Source: an uncultured Acidobacteriota bacterium (GTDB taxonomy: Bacteria; Acidobacteriota; Thermoanaerobaculia; Gp7-AA8). Taken from it: a stretch of 64,000 bases of DNA. Location of the stretch: assembly GCA_937870635.1 (NCBI GenBank), contig CALMZP010000091.1, positions 1 to 64,000 of the forward strand, given 5' to 3'. Position 1 is the first letter of the stretch; every line of letters begins with the position of its first letter. Below, piece by piece: positions 36,595 through 45,218 of this stretch. Below the pieces are notes generated by a model, which saw nothing but the letters and a program-made list of their open reading frames with translations, ran no database searches and was not told where the DNA came from. Both the position numbers and the translations under genes were made by a program.

Positions 36595-36783
36595 GTGCGC
36601 GACTTCATCCCCGTCATGTGCCCGTACTGCGGATCGGTTTCCGAGCTCGATGTCGAAGAGACCGGGTGGAGCCGACAGTCCTACGTGCAGGATTGCCCGG
36701 TCTGCTGTCAGCCCTGGCAGGTGGAGCTGACCCGCGATCCTGATGGCGATTGGGAGGCGGTCATCAAGACCGGCGATGAGTGA
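36595..36783 (+). CDS. CPXCG-motif zinc-binding small protein
   Basis: 62 residues. Two cysteine pairs: CPYCGS near the N-terminus and CPVCCQPW in the middle, the second with an extra cysteine, followed by VELTRDPDGDWEAVI. This is the pattern of the CPXCG-motif cysteine-rich proteins. The start is uncertain: GTG at 36595 (chosen), GTG at 36580 or the ATG at 36616; no ribosome site helps. Its stop is one base from the stop of the convergent secreted protein gene. Role unknown; zinc binding is inferred. Confidence 0.75.
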   Translation: MRDFIPVMCPYCGSVSELDVEETGWSRQSYVQDCPVCCQPWQVELTRDPDGDWEAVIKTGDE

Positions 36784-36784
36784 C

Positions 36785-37528
36785 TCAGTTCGCCGGCGTG
36801 AGCGTCGCTTCGATGGACTGGTAGTACAGCGTCGTCTTTCCTTCGAACGCCGAGTCCGTGCCGACTACCAGCCACAGCTCGCCGAACTCGTTCGACGTCA
36901 CCACCTCCGGATGCGTGTGCTGCCAGCCGAGGGTGCGGAAGGGAGCGGTCTCGCTGCAGTTCGAGGAGCCGTTGCCAATGGTGCCGGCCACGCTCGCCGC
37001 GGCGCCGCTCTGCGACTGCTGGCCTTTGTCGAAGTTGACCTGGTAAAGATCCGAGGAGAGTTCCACGCGCGGAGCCGTCGGCGTTGCGCCGGCCTTCAGA
37101 TAGACACTGTCTCCAGGCGACCCGCCGATGCCAACGCAACCGCTCCCCGCGCTCGACGCGGCCGTGATGTTGAACCGTACCCGATACCGCTGATTCGGCA
37201 GGATCCCGTCCGCCGCCGTCAGCTTCTTCGACAGAAACATGAAGAGGTCATCCGAGCGGTTGTGCCCCGTGATCCAGAATCCGGTTCCCGCGACGCCGAG
37301 CTCCGGCGGCAACGGACGCATCCCGGAATCGAGCTCCATCACCGGGGCGCTGACAGGGGAGTAATCCGCGAACGCCGCGGTCCAGCCGAGGGCTCCGTTG
37401 CGGAAGTCGTCGCTGACGACCACTGCCGAGGTTGATTTCCGTGCCACGGCGCGGCGCCGTGACTGCGCTTCCAGACCCGAGGAAACGGTGCTGATGATGA
37501 GGAGAAAGACTGTCAGAAAGACTCTCAT
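36785..37528 (-). CDS. Secreted beta-rich protein, unknown
   Basis: 247 residues from the ATG giving the signal peptide MRVFLTVFLLIISTVSSGLEA; the open frame upstream antisense to the ADA-like gene is a shadow. The mature part reads as a jelly-roll or beta-sandwich (DDFRNGALGWTAAFADY, GMRPLPPELGVAGTGFWITG, LPNQRYRVRFNI, GGSPGDSVYLKAG, FGELWLVVGTDSAFEGKTTL, YYQSIEATLTP). Two cysteines (SGCVGIG, SNCSET) could form one disulfide. No enzyme motif; carbohydrate-binding-like folds are one possibility. Divergent from the ADA-like gene with 30 bp between starts. Confidence 0.82.
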   Translation of the reverse strand: MRVFLTVFLLIISTVSSGLEAQSRRRAVARKSTSAVVVSDDFRNGALGWTAAFADYSPVSAPVMELDSGMRPLPPELGVAGTGFWITGHNRSDDLFMFLSKKLTAADGILPNQRYRVRFNITAASSAGSGCVGIGGSPGDSVYLKAGATPTAPRVELSSDLYQVNFDKGQQSQSGAAASVAGTIGNGSSNCSETAPFRTLGWQHTHPEVVTSNEFGELWLVVGTDSAFEGKTTLYYQSIEATLTPAN

Positions 37529-37558
37529 GACAGCAATCGAAGATAGCATGCACCCAGC

Positions 37559-39205
37559 ATGGAAGCGCCCCTGACACAACGCCTCACGAAATTGTTCACA
37601 CAGCTCATCAGCGAGACCAACGGCCTCGCTCTCGAAGACACGCTCGTGCTCGCCGAGCAGTCGCCCCAACTCGATGACGAGCCCGACCTCCTCGCCTCCG
37701 TCCGCGACTTTCACTCCCGCCTGGGCCGCTTCCGCCTTGGCGCCGCGCCGATCGGCGAGCTTCTCGAGCATCCCGTCTCCGGCGCGCTCGCGCAGATCTT
37801 CCTGCGCTTCCCGATCCCGTTCCGCGAGGAGCACATCCATCTCACCGGCTCGCTCGCCGCCGACTTCGTCTATCCGCGTCTCGTCCCGCTGGTGGAAGGA
37901 CCCGAGGGGAAGCTGTACGAGGCGAGGATCAAGGCGGTGTATGGAGAGAAGAGCCTCCCCATCCGCAGCGCCGCCGACGTCGACCGCCTCCTCCGCCTCG
38001 GCGACGAAGAGCGGTTCGACCGCTATCTGAAGATCCTCTATCTGCCGAAGCTCGTGCTCACCACACGCGAGGCGCATCGCGACGCCGCGTACCACATGGC
38101 GAAGCGGCTGTATCACACGGGGAACGTCGGCTCGATCCGCCTCAAGTTCACGCTCTTTCGCGAGACGACCGATCCCACCGAACAGATCCCGGGGCTCTCG
38201 CACCTGACGCCCGAGGATGTGGTGCTGGGGTTGTATGAAGGGTTCCGGGCGTTTCAGCAGGAGCTGCCGGTCTTTCAATTCATCCTCTCGCCGAGCTTCC
38301 GCAAAGAGGCGGGTTTCTTCGACGCGAAGCGTTACGCGTCGAAACGGGAGAGTTTCGACGATCAGGCCCGCCAGATCGTGGAGATCCTGAAGAGGCATCC
38401 GGAGCTGCAGAGCGTCGTCACGGAGATTGACACGGTCGGCGACGAGCGAGGCTTCTATCGCAAGGCGCATTTCCAGGAGATGCGCGTCGGCATCCGCAAG
38501 CTGCAGGCGTACGGTTTTCGCACACGAAGCCATCACGGCGAAACGTGGCACACGCTGCGGCAGGGGATCCAGGCCGTCGACAACGCGATGAACATCTGGC
38601 ACGTCGAGGCCATCGAGCACGGCCTGAGCATGGGCATCAATCCCAATCTCTACTTTCACAGCCTTCTGCAGCGCGTGTTGCGCGCGAACCGCGCGCTCGA
38701 GCCGATGCGGCCCGGATCGCGCGAGCACTCCGAGATCATGGACATGGACTGGAGCGGGCGGGAGGAGATCCGCCAGAAGCTGCTGGCCGGGCAGCCGCTC
38801 ACGGAGAAAGAGACGATTCGTGCGACGAAGACGAAGTTTCACCACGCGAGCGAAGTCGAGCACTACCAGCACGACGTGCTGAACCGGATGATCGACAAGC
38901 GCCTGACTCTGGTCTCACTCCCGTCGTCGAACACGAAGCTGACCGGGACGCTCAACGACTACAGCGACCACCCTTTCTCCTGGTGGGAAAAGAAAGGTCT
39001 CCGCCTCGGCGTCGGGACGGACAACGACATCACGCTCAGCAGCAGCTTCGTGCGCGAGATGCTGATCCTGCTCTACACCGATCCGCTGGAGCTGAAGATC
39101 ACGAAGCTCCTGATCGTGACGACGGGGGAGTCGAGACGGTCGTACATCTCGCACATGCTGTGGCAGATGCGGAAGGAGAGCGAGGGCGGGCGGACAGAAT
39201 CTTGA
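37559..39205 (+). CDS. Long adenosine-deaminase-superfamily hydrolase
   Basis: 548 residues, much longer than ordinary adenosine deaminases (about 330-370). Motifs in order: EEHIHLTGSL (HxH metal pair, about residue 91), SHHGETWHT (His-Gly-Glu catalytic set, about 325), the NIWHVEAIEHG region, SLPSSNTKLTG, YSDHPFSWW and LGVGTDNDI with the metal Asp. Extra material is an N-terminal helical region of about 90 residues and a long insertion (about 130-300). Zinc-dependent deamination of a purine nucleoside or related compound is likely; the substrate cannot be told. TAGCAT lies nine bases before the ATG. The stop falls at the start of a GATTTTG heptamer repeat. Confidence 0.87.
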   Translation: MEAPLTQRLTKLFTQLISETNGLALEDTLVLAEQSPQLDDEPDLLASVRDFHSRLGRFRLGAAPIGELLEHPVSGALAQIFLRFPIPFREEHIHLTGSLAADFVYPRLVPLVEGPEGKLYEARIKAVYGEKSLPIRSAADVDRLLRLGDEERFDRYLKILYLPKLVLTTREAHRDAAYHMAKRLYHTGNVGSIRLKFTLFRETTDPTEQIPGLSHLTPEDVVLGLYEGFRAFQQELPVFQFILSPSFRKEAGFFDAKRYASKRESFDDQARQIVEILKRHPELQSVVTEIDTVGDERGFYRKAHFQEMRVGIRKLQAYGFRTRSHHGETWHTLRQGIQAVDNAMNIWHVEAIEHGLSMGINPNLYFHSLLQRVLRANRALEPMRPGSREHSEIMDMDWSGREEIRQKLLAGQPLTEKETIRATKTKFHHASEVEHYQHDVLNRMIDKRLTLVSLPSSNTKLTGTLNDYSDHPFSWWEKKGLRLGVGTDNDITLSSSFVREMLILLYTDPLELKITKLLIVTTGESRRSYISHMLWQMRKESEGGRTES

Positions 39206-39257
39206 GGATTTTGGATTTTGGATTTGAACCAGTGCAAAAGCCCGAATCCAAAATCCG
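39204..39257. repeat. Heptamer inverted repeat, GATTTTG word
   Basis: GGATTTTGGATTTTGGATTT, 17-nt loop, GAATCCAAAATCC. The TGA stop of the ADA-like gene overlaps its left edge. Confidence 0.85.
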
Positions 39258-39331
39258 CGTGACATTCGTCACGCGGCGATGTTCTTCGTACTCCAGCAGG
39301 AGCGCCGTAGAGCGCGTAAAAGAGATTCACT

Positions 39332-39799
39332 ATGAGCAAAACCAACGTCAGGAATCCTCCACGCCCCGCGATGATGTATCTCGCGGGCGGCTCGGCCGGC
39401 GTGCTGGTCGGCCTCCTCATCCTCTGGATCGTCCTTCCCCTCGGCGCCGCGTCGTCGTCCTCGACGCCCACGTCATTCGGGACGATCGAAGTCTCCGACC
39501 TGAAGTCGATGGTCGAGAAGAACGAGGTCACCATCATCGACGTGCGTAACATCGAGCCCTATCTCGCCGCCCACATTCCGGGCGCGCTGCAGATCCCGGT
39601 ATCGATGATCGAGGGAGAGATCGCCCATCTTCCGAAAGGGAAGAAGATCGTGACGTACTGCACATGCCCCGCGGAAGAGTCCAGCGGCCAGGCGGCGATG
39701 ATCCTCGCGCACGGCGGGATCACCGATGTCGTGGCGCTCGAGGGCGGCTTCGACGCGTGGGTGGCGGCAGGATTGCCGACGGCCGCGGGAAGGCCGTGA
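39332..39799 (+). CDS. Membrane-anchored rhodanese-domain protein
   Basis: 155 residues. An N-terminal transmembrane anchor (MYLAGGSAGVLVGLLILWIV, about 15-34) with a Ser/Thr linker, then a single rhodanese domain (about 50-150): IDVRNIEPYLAAHIPGALQI, the active-site loop with nucleophilic Cys in VTYCTCPAEESS, and LEGGFDAWVAAGLP. The loop's CTCPAEES form has two cysteines, of which the second occupies the usual catalytic place. Probably faces the periplasm and handles sulfane sulfur or a redox partner. Confidence 0.88.
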   Translation: MSKTNVRNPPRPAMMYLAGGSAGVLVGLLILWIVLPLGAASSSSTPTSFGTIEVSDLKSMVEKNEVTIIDVRNIEPYLAAHIPGALQIPVSMIEGEIAHLPKGKKIVTYCTCPAEESSGQAAMILAHGGITDVVALEGGFDAWVAAGLPTAAGRP

Positions 39800-39803
39800 G
39801 AGC

Positions 39804-39854
39804 GATTGTGGATTTTGGATTCGTGCGCAATCCAGAATCCAAAATCCAAAATTC
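39804..39854. repeat. Heptamer inverted repeat, GATTTTG word
   Basis: GATTGTGGATTTTGGATT and AATCCAGAATCCAAAATCC with a 7-nt loop; some units mutated. Confidence 0.85.
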
Positions 39855-39883
39855 GCTCGTGCTCGCGATAAACTCGCGCCCGC

Positions 39884-40390
39884 ATGTGGACCGCCCGGCG
39901 CATTCTCAAAGAGCTCACCGACACCAGTCTTCGGAAGAAGATCCTGACCGCCTTCTGGCGCTATGGGGAGCCGCACTCGAGGCTGCTCGCGACGCACCAG
40001 CTCGCGCAGGCGATGCGTTTCCGCGACGAGACGCTGAAGAAGATGCCCAATGAGAAAAAGGCCGAGCTGCTGTCGTCGCGGATCGGTTCGCCCGAATTCG
40101 ATCAGTTCCTCGAGATGGCGCTCATGCAGTATCACACGCACGAGAAGAACGAGATGATGGGTACGTTTCTCGACCGGTGGCAGATCCCGCACGAGAACGG
40201 ATCGATCGAGGCCGACGAGTACAAGCGTCCGACCGCGGACGAAGTTCGGAGCGCGGTCGGGGAGCTCTCGCAGTTCGACAGGAAAGACGTCGCGGTCTAT
40301 CTCGCATCCGCCGGCCTACTGATGGATGACGAGTGGCGGGCCGCGGTGTGGCCGGTGGCCGAAGAGCTCCGGTTGAACGATGAACGATGA
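39884..40390 (+). CDS. Conserved-looking soluble protein, unknown
   Basis: 168 residues, mostly helical: WTARRILKELTDTSLRKKIL, AFWRYGEPHSRLLATHQLAQ, FDQFLEMALMQYHTHEKNEM, ADEVRSAVGELSQFDRKDVA. No family recognised; the repeated His and Met residues (MQYHTHEKNEMM) might bind metal but this is a guess. TAAACT lies nine bases before the ATG, the same TAAACTCGCG context as the nuclease gene at 22337. The last codons (LNDER and stop) are written by the GAACGAT heptamer repeat. Confidence 0.75.
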   Translation: MWTARRILKELTDTSLRKKILTAFWRYGEPHSRLLATHQLAQAMRFRDETLKKMPNEKKAELLSSRIGSPEFDQFLEMALMQYHTHEKNEMMGTFLDRWQIPHENGSIEADEYKRPTADEVRSAVGELSQFDRKDVAVYLASAGLLMDDEWRAAVWPVAEELRLNDER

Positions 40391-40434
40391 TGAACGCGAT
40401 CATCGTTCATCGATCATCGATCATCGTTCGTTCC
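40374..40434. repeat. Heptamer inverted repeat, GAACGAT/ATCATCG word
   Basis: GAACGAT GAACGAT GATGAAC on the left, ATCATCG TTCATCG ATCATCG ATCATCG TTCG on the right; period 7. It contains the stop codon of the upstream gene and reaches the stop of the convergent pseudouridine synthase. Confidence 0.9.
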
Positions 40435-41199
40435 ACCGAGGCGCTGTCCCTCACTCGCCCCAGATAGCGCCCTCCGCTCGTCCGCGGTCAGCTCGCGGGT
40501 CTTGCCGATCGCCAGGGCGCCGATCCGGATCGAGCCGATCGCGACCCTCACGAGCTTGAGGACCTTCGCGTCGAGCGCCTCCACCATCCGGCGCACCTGA
40601 CGGTTGCGCCCCTCGGTGATTGTGATTTCGAACACCGACTTTCCGCCGGATTCGCGGATACGCTCTACGACAGCTGGCCGCGTCGGTCCGTCGCGCAGCT
40701 CCAGTCCATGTCGTAAACGGTCGAGATCCGCGTCGGTCAGATGCTTCGATGCTTTGACGAGGTAGGTCTTCGGAACCTTGAAGTCGGGATTCGTCACCCG
40801 CTCGGCAAACGCGGTGTCGTTCGTGAGGATCAGCAGGCCGCTGGTATCGAGGTCCAGCCGGCCGACGGAAAAGAGGTAGCGGTCGCGGTCAGGGAGAAGG
40901 TCGTAAATCGTGGGGCGGCCCTGCGGGTCGTCGTACGTCGTCAGGTAGCCGGTGGGCTTGTAGAGGAGGAGATAGACAGGTTCCTGTTTCTCGAGTGGCT
41001 TCCCGTCGAAGAAGACTTTGTCGCGTTCGAGATCGACCCAGGTATCCGGATCTTTCACGATGCGCCCATTGACCTTCACCCGGCCCGCCGTCACCCACTT
41101 CCGCGCCTCGGTTCTCGAACCGACGCCGGCTTTCGAGAGAACGCGCTCGAGGGTCTTGAGGGGGCGATTGCCGGCGGGCGGCTTCGAGATCTGTCTCAA
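40414..41199 (-). CDS. rluB: RsuA/RluB-family pseudouridine synthase
   Basis: 261 residues. N-terminal S4 RNA-binding domain (LERVLSKAGVGSRTEARKWV ... GRVKVNG), then the synthase domain with catalytic Asp in VGRLDLDTSGLLILTND and the RsuA/RluB-type late motif EGRNRQVRRMVEAL. Converts a uridine in ribosomal RNA to pseudouridine; the target (23S for RluB, 16S for RsuA) is not certain from motifs. The C-terminal tail (GASEGQRLGGTNDDR) runs into the heptamer repeat. A TTG start is supported by TATACT eight bases upstream. Confidence 0.9.
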   Translation of the reverse strand: MRQISKPPAGNRPLKTLERVLSKAGVGSRTEARKWVTAGRVKVNGRIVKDPDTWVDLERDKVFFDGKPLEKQEPVYLLLYKPTGYLTTYDDPQGRPTIYDLLPDRDRYLFSVGRLDLDTSGLLILTNDTAFAERVTNPDFKVPKTYLVKASKHLTDADLDRLRHGLELRDGPTRPAVVERIRESGGKSVFEITITEGRNRQVRRMVEALDAKVLKLVRVAIGSIRIGALAIGKTRELTADERRALSGASEGQRLGGTNDDR

Positions 41200-41207
41200 C
41201 CGGGTCG

Positions 41208-41213
41208 AGTATA
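41208..41213 (-). promoter_or_regulatory. -10 TATACT of the pseudouridine synthase gene
   Basis: TATACT on the minus strand, eight nt before the TTG start; supports TTG initiation on a near-leaderless message. Confidence 0.45.
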
Positions 41214-41235
41214 GAAACCCTTCCCTCTCTGTACA

Positions 41236-41913
41236 ATGAGCGAGGTCCGCACACTCAGCATGACAGATGCTCAGACCGACACGGCTGATCCTGTCGACGG
41301 AGAGCTGTCACCGCCGGCGGCCGTGCTCCATCCGGGCGTCGTCATCAACGACCGATGAGACCGGTCTGTCGCGCAAGACTCCGGGTCGCGGCCGCCTGAG
41401 CTACGAATATCTGGAAGGCGCGGTGCTCGCTCTGGTCGAGCTCAAACGCTGGGATGCTGCAGTGAGGGCCGTCGAACGTTACTGCACGCAATATCCTCAC
41501 GAATGCCATTCGCATGATCTGTACCTCTACTTCATTCACTGGATGTCCGGCGCGCGTCCCCAACGAGTGTCCGATGACCGTGGCACCGACCTTTATCGCT
41601 ACTGGGCCCTCGAGTTCCGGCTGGCAAACGGCGAGGATCCGCACACACTGCTCCCGCTGGCGCGCGCCGAAGTGAAGCGGAAGGGCAGTGCAGCGGCACT
41701 CGTGCGGTCCCCGAGGCCGTCCTTCTCGACATGACGGGCGAACATGAAGCGGCCCGTACGGGCGCGAGAAACGCGCTGGAACAGACGACGGCCGCACTGA
41801 TCAGCGACACCGCGGCTCGCGCGCATCGCGAGCTGGTCAGGGAGCGCGCGAGAAGGATCGCCGAAAGAACGCCCATCCCGACAGGAGCAGCACAAGCGTC
41901 GTCAGGGAAATGA
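41236..41913 (+). pseudogene. Frameshifted gene, unknown TPR-like protein
   Basis: Three successive frames together read as one protein. Frame 1 starts at ATG 41236 (MSEVRTLSMTDAQTDTADP ... HPGVVINDR, stop). Frame 2 runs from about 41350 to 41734 (GRLSYEYLEGAVLALVELKR, AVERYCTQYPHECHSHDLYL, EDPHTLLPLARAEVKRKG). Frame 3 continues from about 41705 to 41913 (AVPEAVLLDMTGEHEAARTG, SDTAARAHRELVRERARR). The middle piece looks like a helical TPR-type segment. At least two frameshifts, real or from assembly error. The 3' end overlaps the end of the YfhO-like gene on the other strand. Confidence 0.6.
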
Positions 41914-44155
41914 CTGCTCCGGTTACGAACGACCGGGGCCGATACCTGAACGTCACGGTGTGCTCTCCTCCGGGCACGTGGACAGCCATGAATGCGTGGT
42001 TCGCGAACCGGATAGGCTGCGGCTTTCCGTCCACGTGCGCCTGCCAGCCCTTCCACGCCGTGTTGGTCACGACGAGCCATCCAGCGGATTGCATCGTCGC
42101 TGTGAGCTTCAGGTAGCCGCCATTCGCCGAGACGATCGTCACTCGGCCAGGACCGTTCCGATGGACGGCGCGCCGGGAGGCACCTGTCTCGATCTGGCTG
42201 ATCTTCGCGAAATCCGAGGTGGACGCGGCGTGGAGATACCAGTCCGGCGGATCATGCGGGGTCTGCTCCACCTGCAACGGGACGAACGCGCGCGGAGTCA
42301 CGCCGAGGTTCTCCGCGACGCGATATGCGGGAAATGCGGCGCGCTCGATCCATTCAGCCGGCAGCACGGCGTTGGGGGGTACCAGGGCAAAGCGCACGTT
42401 CAGCAGCGACAGGAACGGTGACCTCAGATCATCCACGCGGTTGAACCACACCGGCTGACGGCGGCACCACATCGCGTACGTGTCGCCGTAGCGCTCGTGA
42501 GTGATCGCCTGAAATCCGCGGACATCCTCGAGTCCGTAGTGAGTCGACAATGCGGGCGGCAGTATCAGACCCATGGCAACGAAACGAAAGGGTTCGTCGG
42601 CGGTCATGAGCTCGAGACCTGGGAAAGGCGGGTAGAACGCCGCCGCCGGAAGCGTCGGCTGGATTCCCCGCGTTTCCGCGGTGCGCTGGATGAGAAGCAG
42701 CCCGACCATGACGCACGCGGCGGCGCGCGGGCTGAGCGCGAGGATCGCCGCGATGGAAAGGGCGATGGGGAGGATGGCGCGGGTGGCGCCCGTCGCGACA
42801 TAGTCTGAAGACAGACCCGTCGGGACGAGTGCCGCCGCGCCGATGAGCATCGCGGCGATGACCGCGATGCCGGCCATGCGCCGGTTGAGCACCTCCAGGC
42901 CGGATGCGGCAAGCATCGAAATCCCCAGCGCAGCGAAGGCGACCATGCGGTCATTGACCGCGACGTCCAAACCGGGGACGAGACCGAGCAGCTCGGTCAC
43001 CCCCGGTGCCGCCGCGCCGGCTGCCAGCCCGAAGATCGTCGCCGCGGCGAAAAACCATCGCTCCCGTGAGTGTCCGCGCGCGAGCCCATGAATTGCCGGG
43101 GCAAACAACAGCGCGCCCGCGTAGGCGCTGGGAAGCCATCCGTGACGCAACCCGGGATCGTGAGGACTCTCTTCAACCCCGGAAGAGCCTTCGAGGAAGG
43201 GCAGGAAACTGGCGCGCAGGATATGCAGCATCAGCCGCGTCGACGAAGCACGCTGTTCGTAGCCCGTGCTGCGGTGGGCGTACTCCTCACTCTGCGCGAT
43301 CGCCTCGACATGCGGAAGAAGAAAGACCGCTGCCAGAAGGAGAGCGGCCAGGCCGCCGAGAAAGCCGGTGGCCAGCACTTTCGCGAGGCGGGATGGACGA
43401 AGCGTGAGGATCAGAAAAACGACGTAAACAACGCCGAAGAGCACTACATGCAGCAGGGTTTCCGGATGTCCGCTCAATGTGAGCAGCAGCAGAGCCGCGG
43501 CGAGGGTCAGTCCTGACCGCGGGCCCGGTTCCGTCACCGCGCGGCGGGCGCCGAGGAGGACGAGGGGAGCGACGCTGATCGCGTTCGCGAGAGCTGTCCC
43601 GGCAAAGAAGACGACATGAGCCGACGCCATCCAGGCCACGGCGGCGAAGAGGGCCGCGGGTTCTGAGTCGACGATTTCCCTCGCCAGGAGAAACGCCGAG
43701 ATGGCGGCGAACAGATACATCATGGACGCCGCGAATCCGAAGAAGGAAGGCAGTGGTACGAGCAATCCGGCGACGGTGATCGGGTGGTACGGCGCCACCT
43801 GCGCGGCGCCGGCCAGCGGGGTCCCGCCCAGTTCGTACGGGTTCCAGAGCGGCCATTCCCCGCGCGCGAGGGAACGGCGCAAAGCGTCGTGCCACGGAAA
43901 GAACTCGGTATAGACATCGGAGATCGACGGGTTCGAGACTGCTCCCACGCCCGCGTCAGCGGCGACTGACGCGAGCGGTTCCGACGTGTAAGCGAGATCG
44001 AGCGGACCATAGACGCTGGAGGTGAGAAGGGTCCGGGTCGTGAGCACGAGGGGCAGGAGCAGAAGGGCCAGCGCAAACGGAAACGAGATTTCCCGCACGC
44101 GGCGCGCGATCGCCAGCGTGGCGACGGAACAGACCAGGTAGATGAGAGCTGGCAT
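41837..44155 (-). CDS. YfhO-like polytopic membrane protein
   Basis: 772 residues. About 12-13 hydrophobic helices in the first 500 residues with the YfhO/GT-C pattern: SDVYTEFFPWHDALRRSLAR, GEWPLWNPYELGGTPLAGAA, SGHPETLLHVVLFGVVYVVF and a late soluble region (VRFALVPPNAVLPAEW, YRVAENLGVTPRAFVPLQVE), then VVTNTAWKGWQAHVDGKPQP and a final helix. YfhO proteins are thought to act on lipid-linked sugars or teichoic acid glycosylation; the acidic loop between the first helices fits a GT-C catalytic loop. Divergent from the gene at 44190 with a 34-bp gap. Confidence 0.87.
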   Translation of the reverse strand: MPALIYLVCSVATLAIARRVREISFPFALALLLLPLVLTTRTLLTSSVYGPLDLAYTSEPLASVAADAGVGAVSNPSISDVYTEFFPWHDALRRSLARGEWPLWNPYELGGTPLAGAAQVAPYHPITVAGLLVPLPSFFGFAASMMYLFAAISAFLLAREIVDSEPAALFAAVAWMASAHVVFFAGTALANAISVAPLVLLGARRAVTEPGPRSGLTLAAALLLLTLSGHPETLLHVVLFGVVYVVFLILTLRPSRLAKVLATGFLGGLAALLLAAVFLLPHVEAIAQSEEYAHRSTGYEQRASSTRLMLHILRASFLPFLEGSSGVEESPHDPGLRHGWLPSAYAGALLFAPAIHGLARGHSRERWFFAAATIFGLAAGAAAPGVTELLGLVPGLDVAVNDRMVAFAALGISMLAASGLEVLNRRMAGIAVIAAMLIGAAALVPTGLSSDYVATGATRAILPIALSIAAILALSPRAAACVMVGLLLIQRTAETRGIQPTLPAAAFYPPFPGLELMTADEPFRFVAMGLILPPALSTHYGLEDVRGFQAITHERYGDTYAMWCRRQPVWFNRVDDLRSPFLSLLNVRFALVPPNAVLPAEWIERAAFPAYRVAENLGVTPRAFVPLQVEQTPHDPPDWYLHAASTSDFAKISQIETGASRRAVHRNGPGRVTIVSANGGYLKLTATMQSAGWLVVTNTAWKGWQAHVDGKPQPIRFANHAFMAVHVPGGEHTVTFRYRPRSFVTGAVISLTTLVLLLSGWAFFRRSFSRAP

Positions 44156-44189
44156 CGATCAGGCGGCCGTGCATTGTACGCTTGGCTCA

Positions 44190-45023
44190 ATGAGGAATCT
44201 GCTGCTGATCTGTTCGTTGGTGCTGGCTGTGCGGGCATTGGGGAATTACCCCGGGAAAGACTTGTGGCTCCCCGTTGCCGGACACGCGGCCGGTTCGGAT
44301 GGGCGCATCCATGCAACGACGGTGTTCATCACGAACACGAGCGATCACGCTGCGGACGTTCGCATGTCGCTTCACGCGTCTGGTGAAGTTGGAAAGGAGC
44401 CGCGTGCCGTCTCGGTGCGCATCGCGCCCGGCGCGACCCATGTTCACGATCTCGCGGACAGGCTGGCAACAGCGCAACGACCCATCGGTTCACTCCGCAT
44501 CAGCGCGTCGGAGCCAGTCGTGGCGGATGCGTGGCTGTACAACCAATCGGCCATGCAACCCGGTTCGACCGCCTCGGTCCTCGCCGCGATTCCCTCGGAA
44601 TTTGCGATCGGCTCCGGCGAATCAGCGGTGACGCATGCATCGACGAACGAGGCGCGATTCAAGCTCTATGTTGCGGAGACCCGTGGGTTCCCATTGTATT
44701 TCTCGGTGACGGCATACGATGCGAGTGGCCGGCGGACGTCGGCCCGCCGCCTGTTCGTCGATCGCCACGACCAGCGTTCGTGGGAGCTTCCGGGTCAATT
44801 CGTAGCGCTTCAAGTCGCCGGCGTGAACGGCAGCGGAACAATCGTCTTCGCCGGGGCCCGGATCGACAACGCCACGCAGGACACGAGCTTCTTCCCGATG
44901 ACGCTGCCAGTCAGAGCGAGGCACCGCATCGGTGCGATCGAGTGGACCGCCTATGCTCTCGCCGCTGCCGCACTGCTGTTCGCGGCCCTCAGGACCGGGG
45001 CAGAGGCGCCGAATCGCCCGTAA
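44190..45023 (+). CDS. Secreted surface protein with C-terminal membrane anchor
   Basis: 277 residues from the ATG giving signal peptide MRNLLLICSLVLAVRALG (TACGCT seven bases before). The mature N-terminal domain, LWLPVAGHAAGSDG ... ATTVFITNTSDHAADVRMSL, is the recurrent beta-sandwich found on acidobacterial exported proteins; a second similar half follows (RFKLYVAETRGFPLYFSVTA). The C-terminus has one transmembrane helix (IEWTAYALAAAALLFAAL), so the protein is probably held in the membrane facing out. Function unknown. Its 3' end overlaps the NDH-2 remnant by 35 bp. Confidence 0.8.
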   Translation: MRNLLLICSLVLAVRALGNYPGKDLWLPVAGHAAGSDGRIHATTVFITNTSDHAADVRMSLHASGEVGKEPRAVSVRIAPGATHVHDLADRLATAQRPIGSLRISASEPVVADAWLYNQSAMQPGSTASVLAAIPSEFAIGSGESAVTHASTNEARFKLYVAETRGFPLYFSVTAYDASGRRTSARRLFVDRHDQRSWELPGQFVALQVAGVNGSGTIVFAGARIDNATQDTSFFPMTLPVRARHRIGAIEWTAYALAAAALLFAALRTGAEAPNRP

Positions 45024-45218
45024 TCAATCTCGCGCCGCGCTGGTAGGTCGCGTACGCCCACGCCCACCGCGTGATCACGAGGAACCGGTTGCGGAATCCG
45101 ATCAGGAAGAAGATGTGGATCGCCAGCCACGCGATGACTTGCTTCGCCGAACGTTCCTCAGGCCGCGCGCGGCGTAGAGGCCGCCGAATCCGCCGCCAAT
45201 GATGACGACGTGCTTCAC
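44989..45218 (-). pseudogene. ndh: NDH-2 (type II NADH dehydrogenase) internal-deletion remnant
   Basis: The first codons, GTG then KHVVIIGGGFGGLYAARGL, are the FAD-binding start of an NDH-2. After GLRN the frame shifts and the rest reads SAKQVIAWLAIHIFFLIGFR, NRFLVITRWAWAYATYQRGARLITGD, the membrane-binding C-terminus of the same family. About 1 kb coding for the middle of the enzyme is missing, and the joint is out of frame. The start overlaps the stop of the gene at 45215-45646 (GTGA), as expected of an old operon. Confidence 0.8.
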
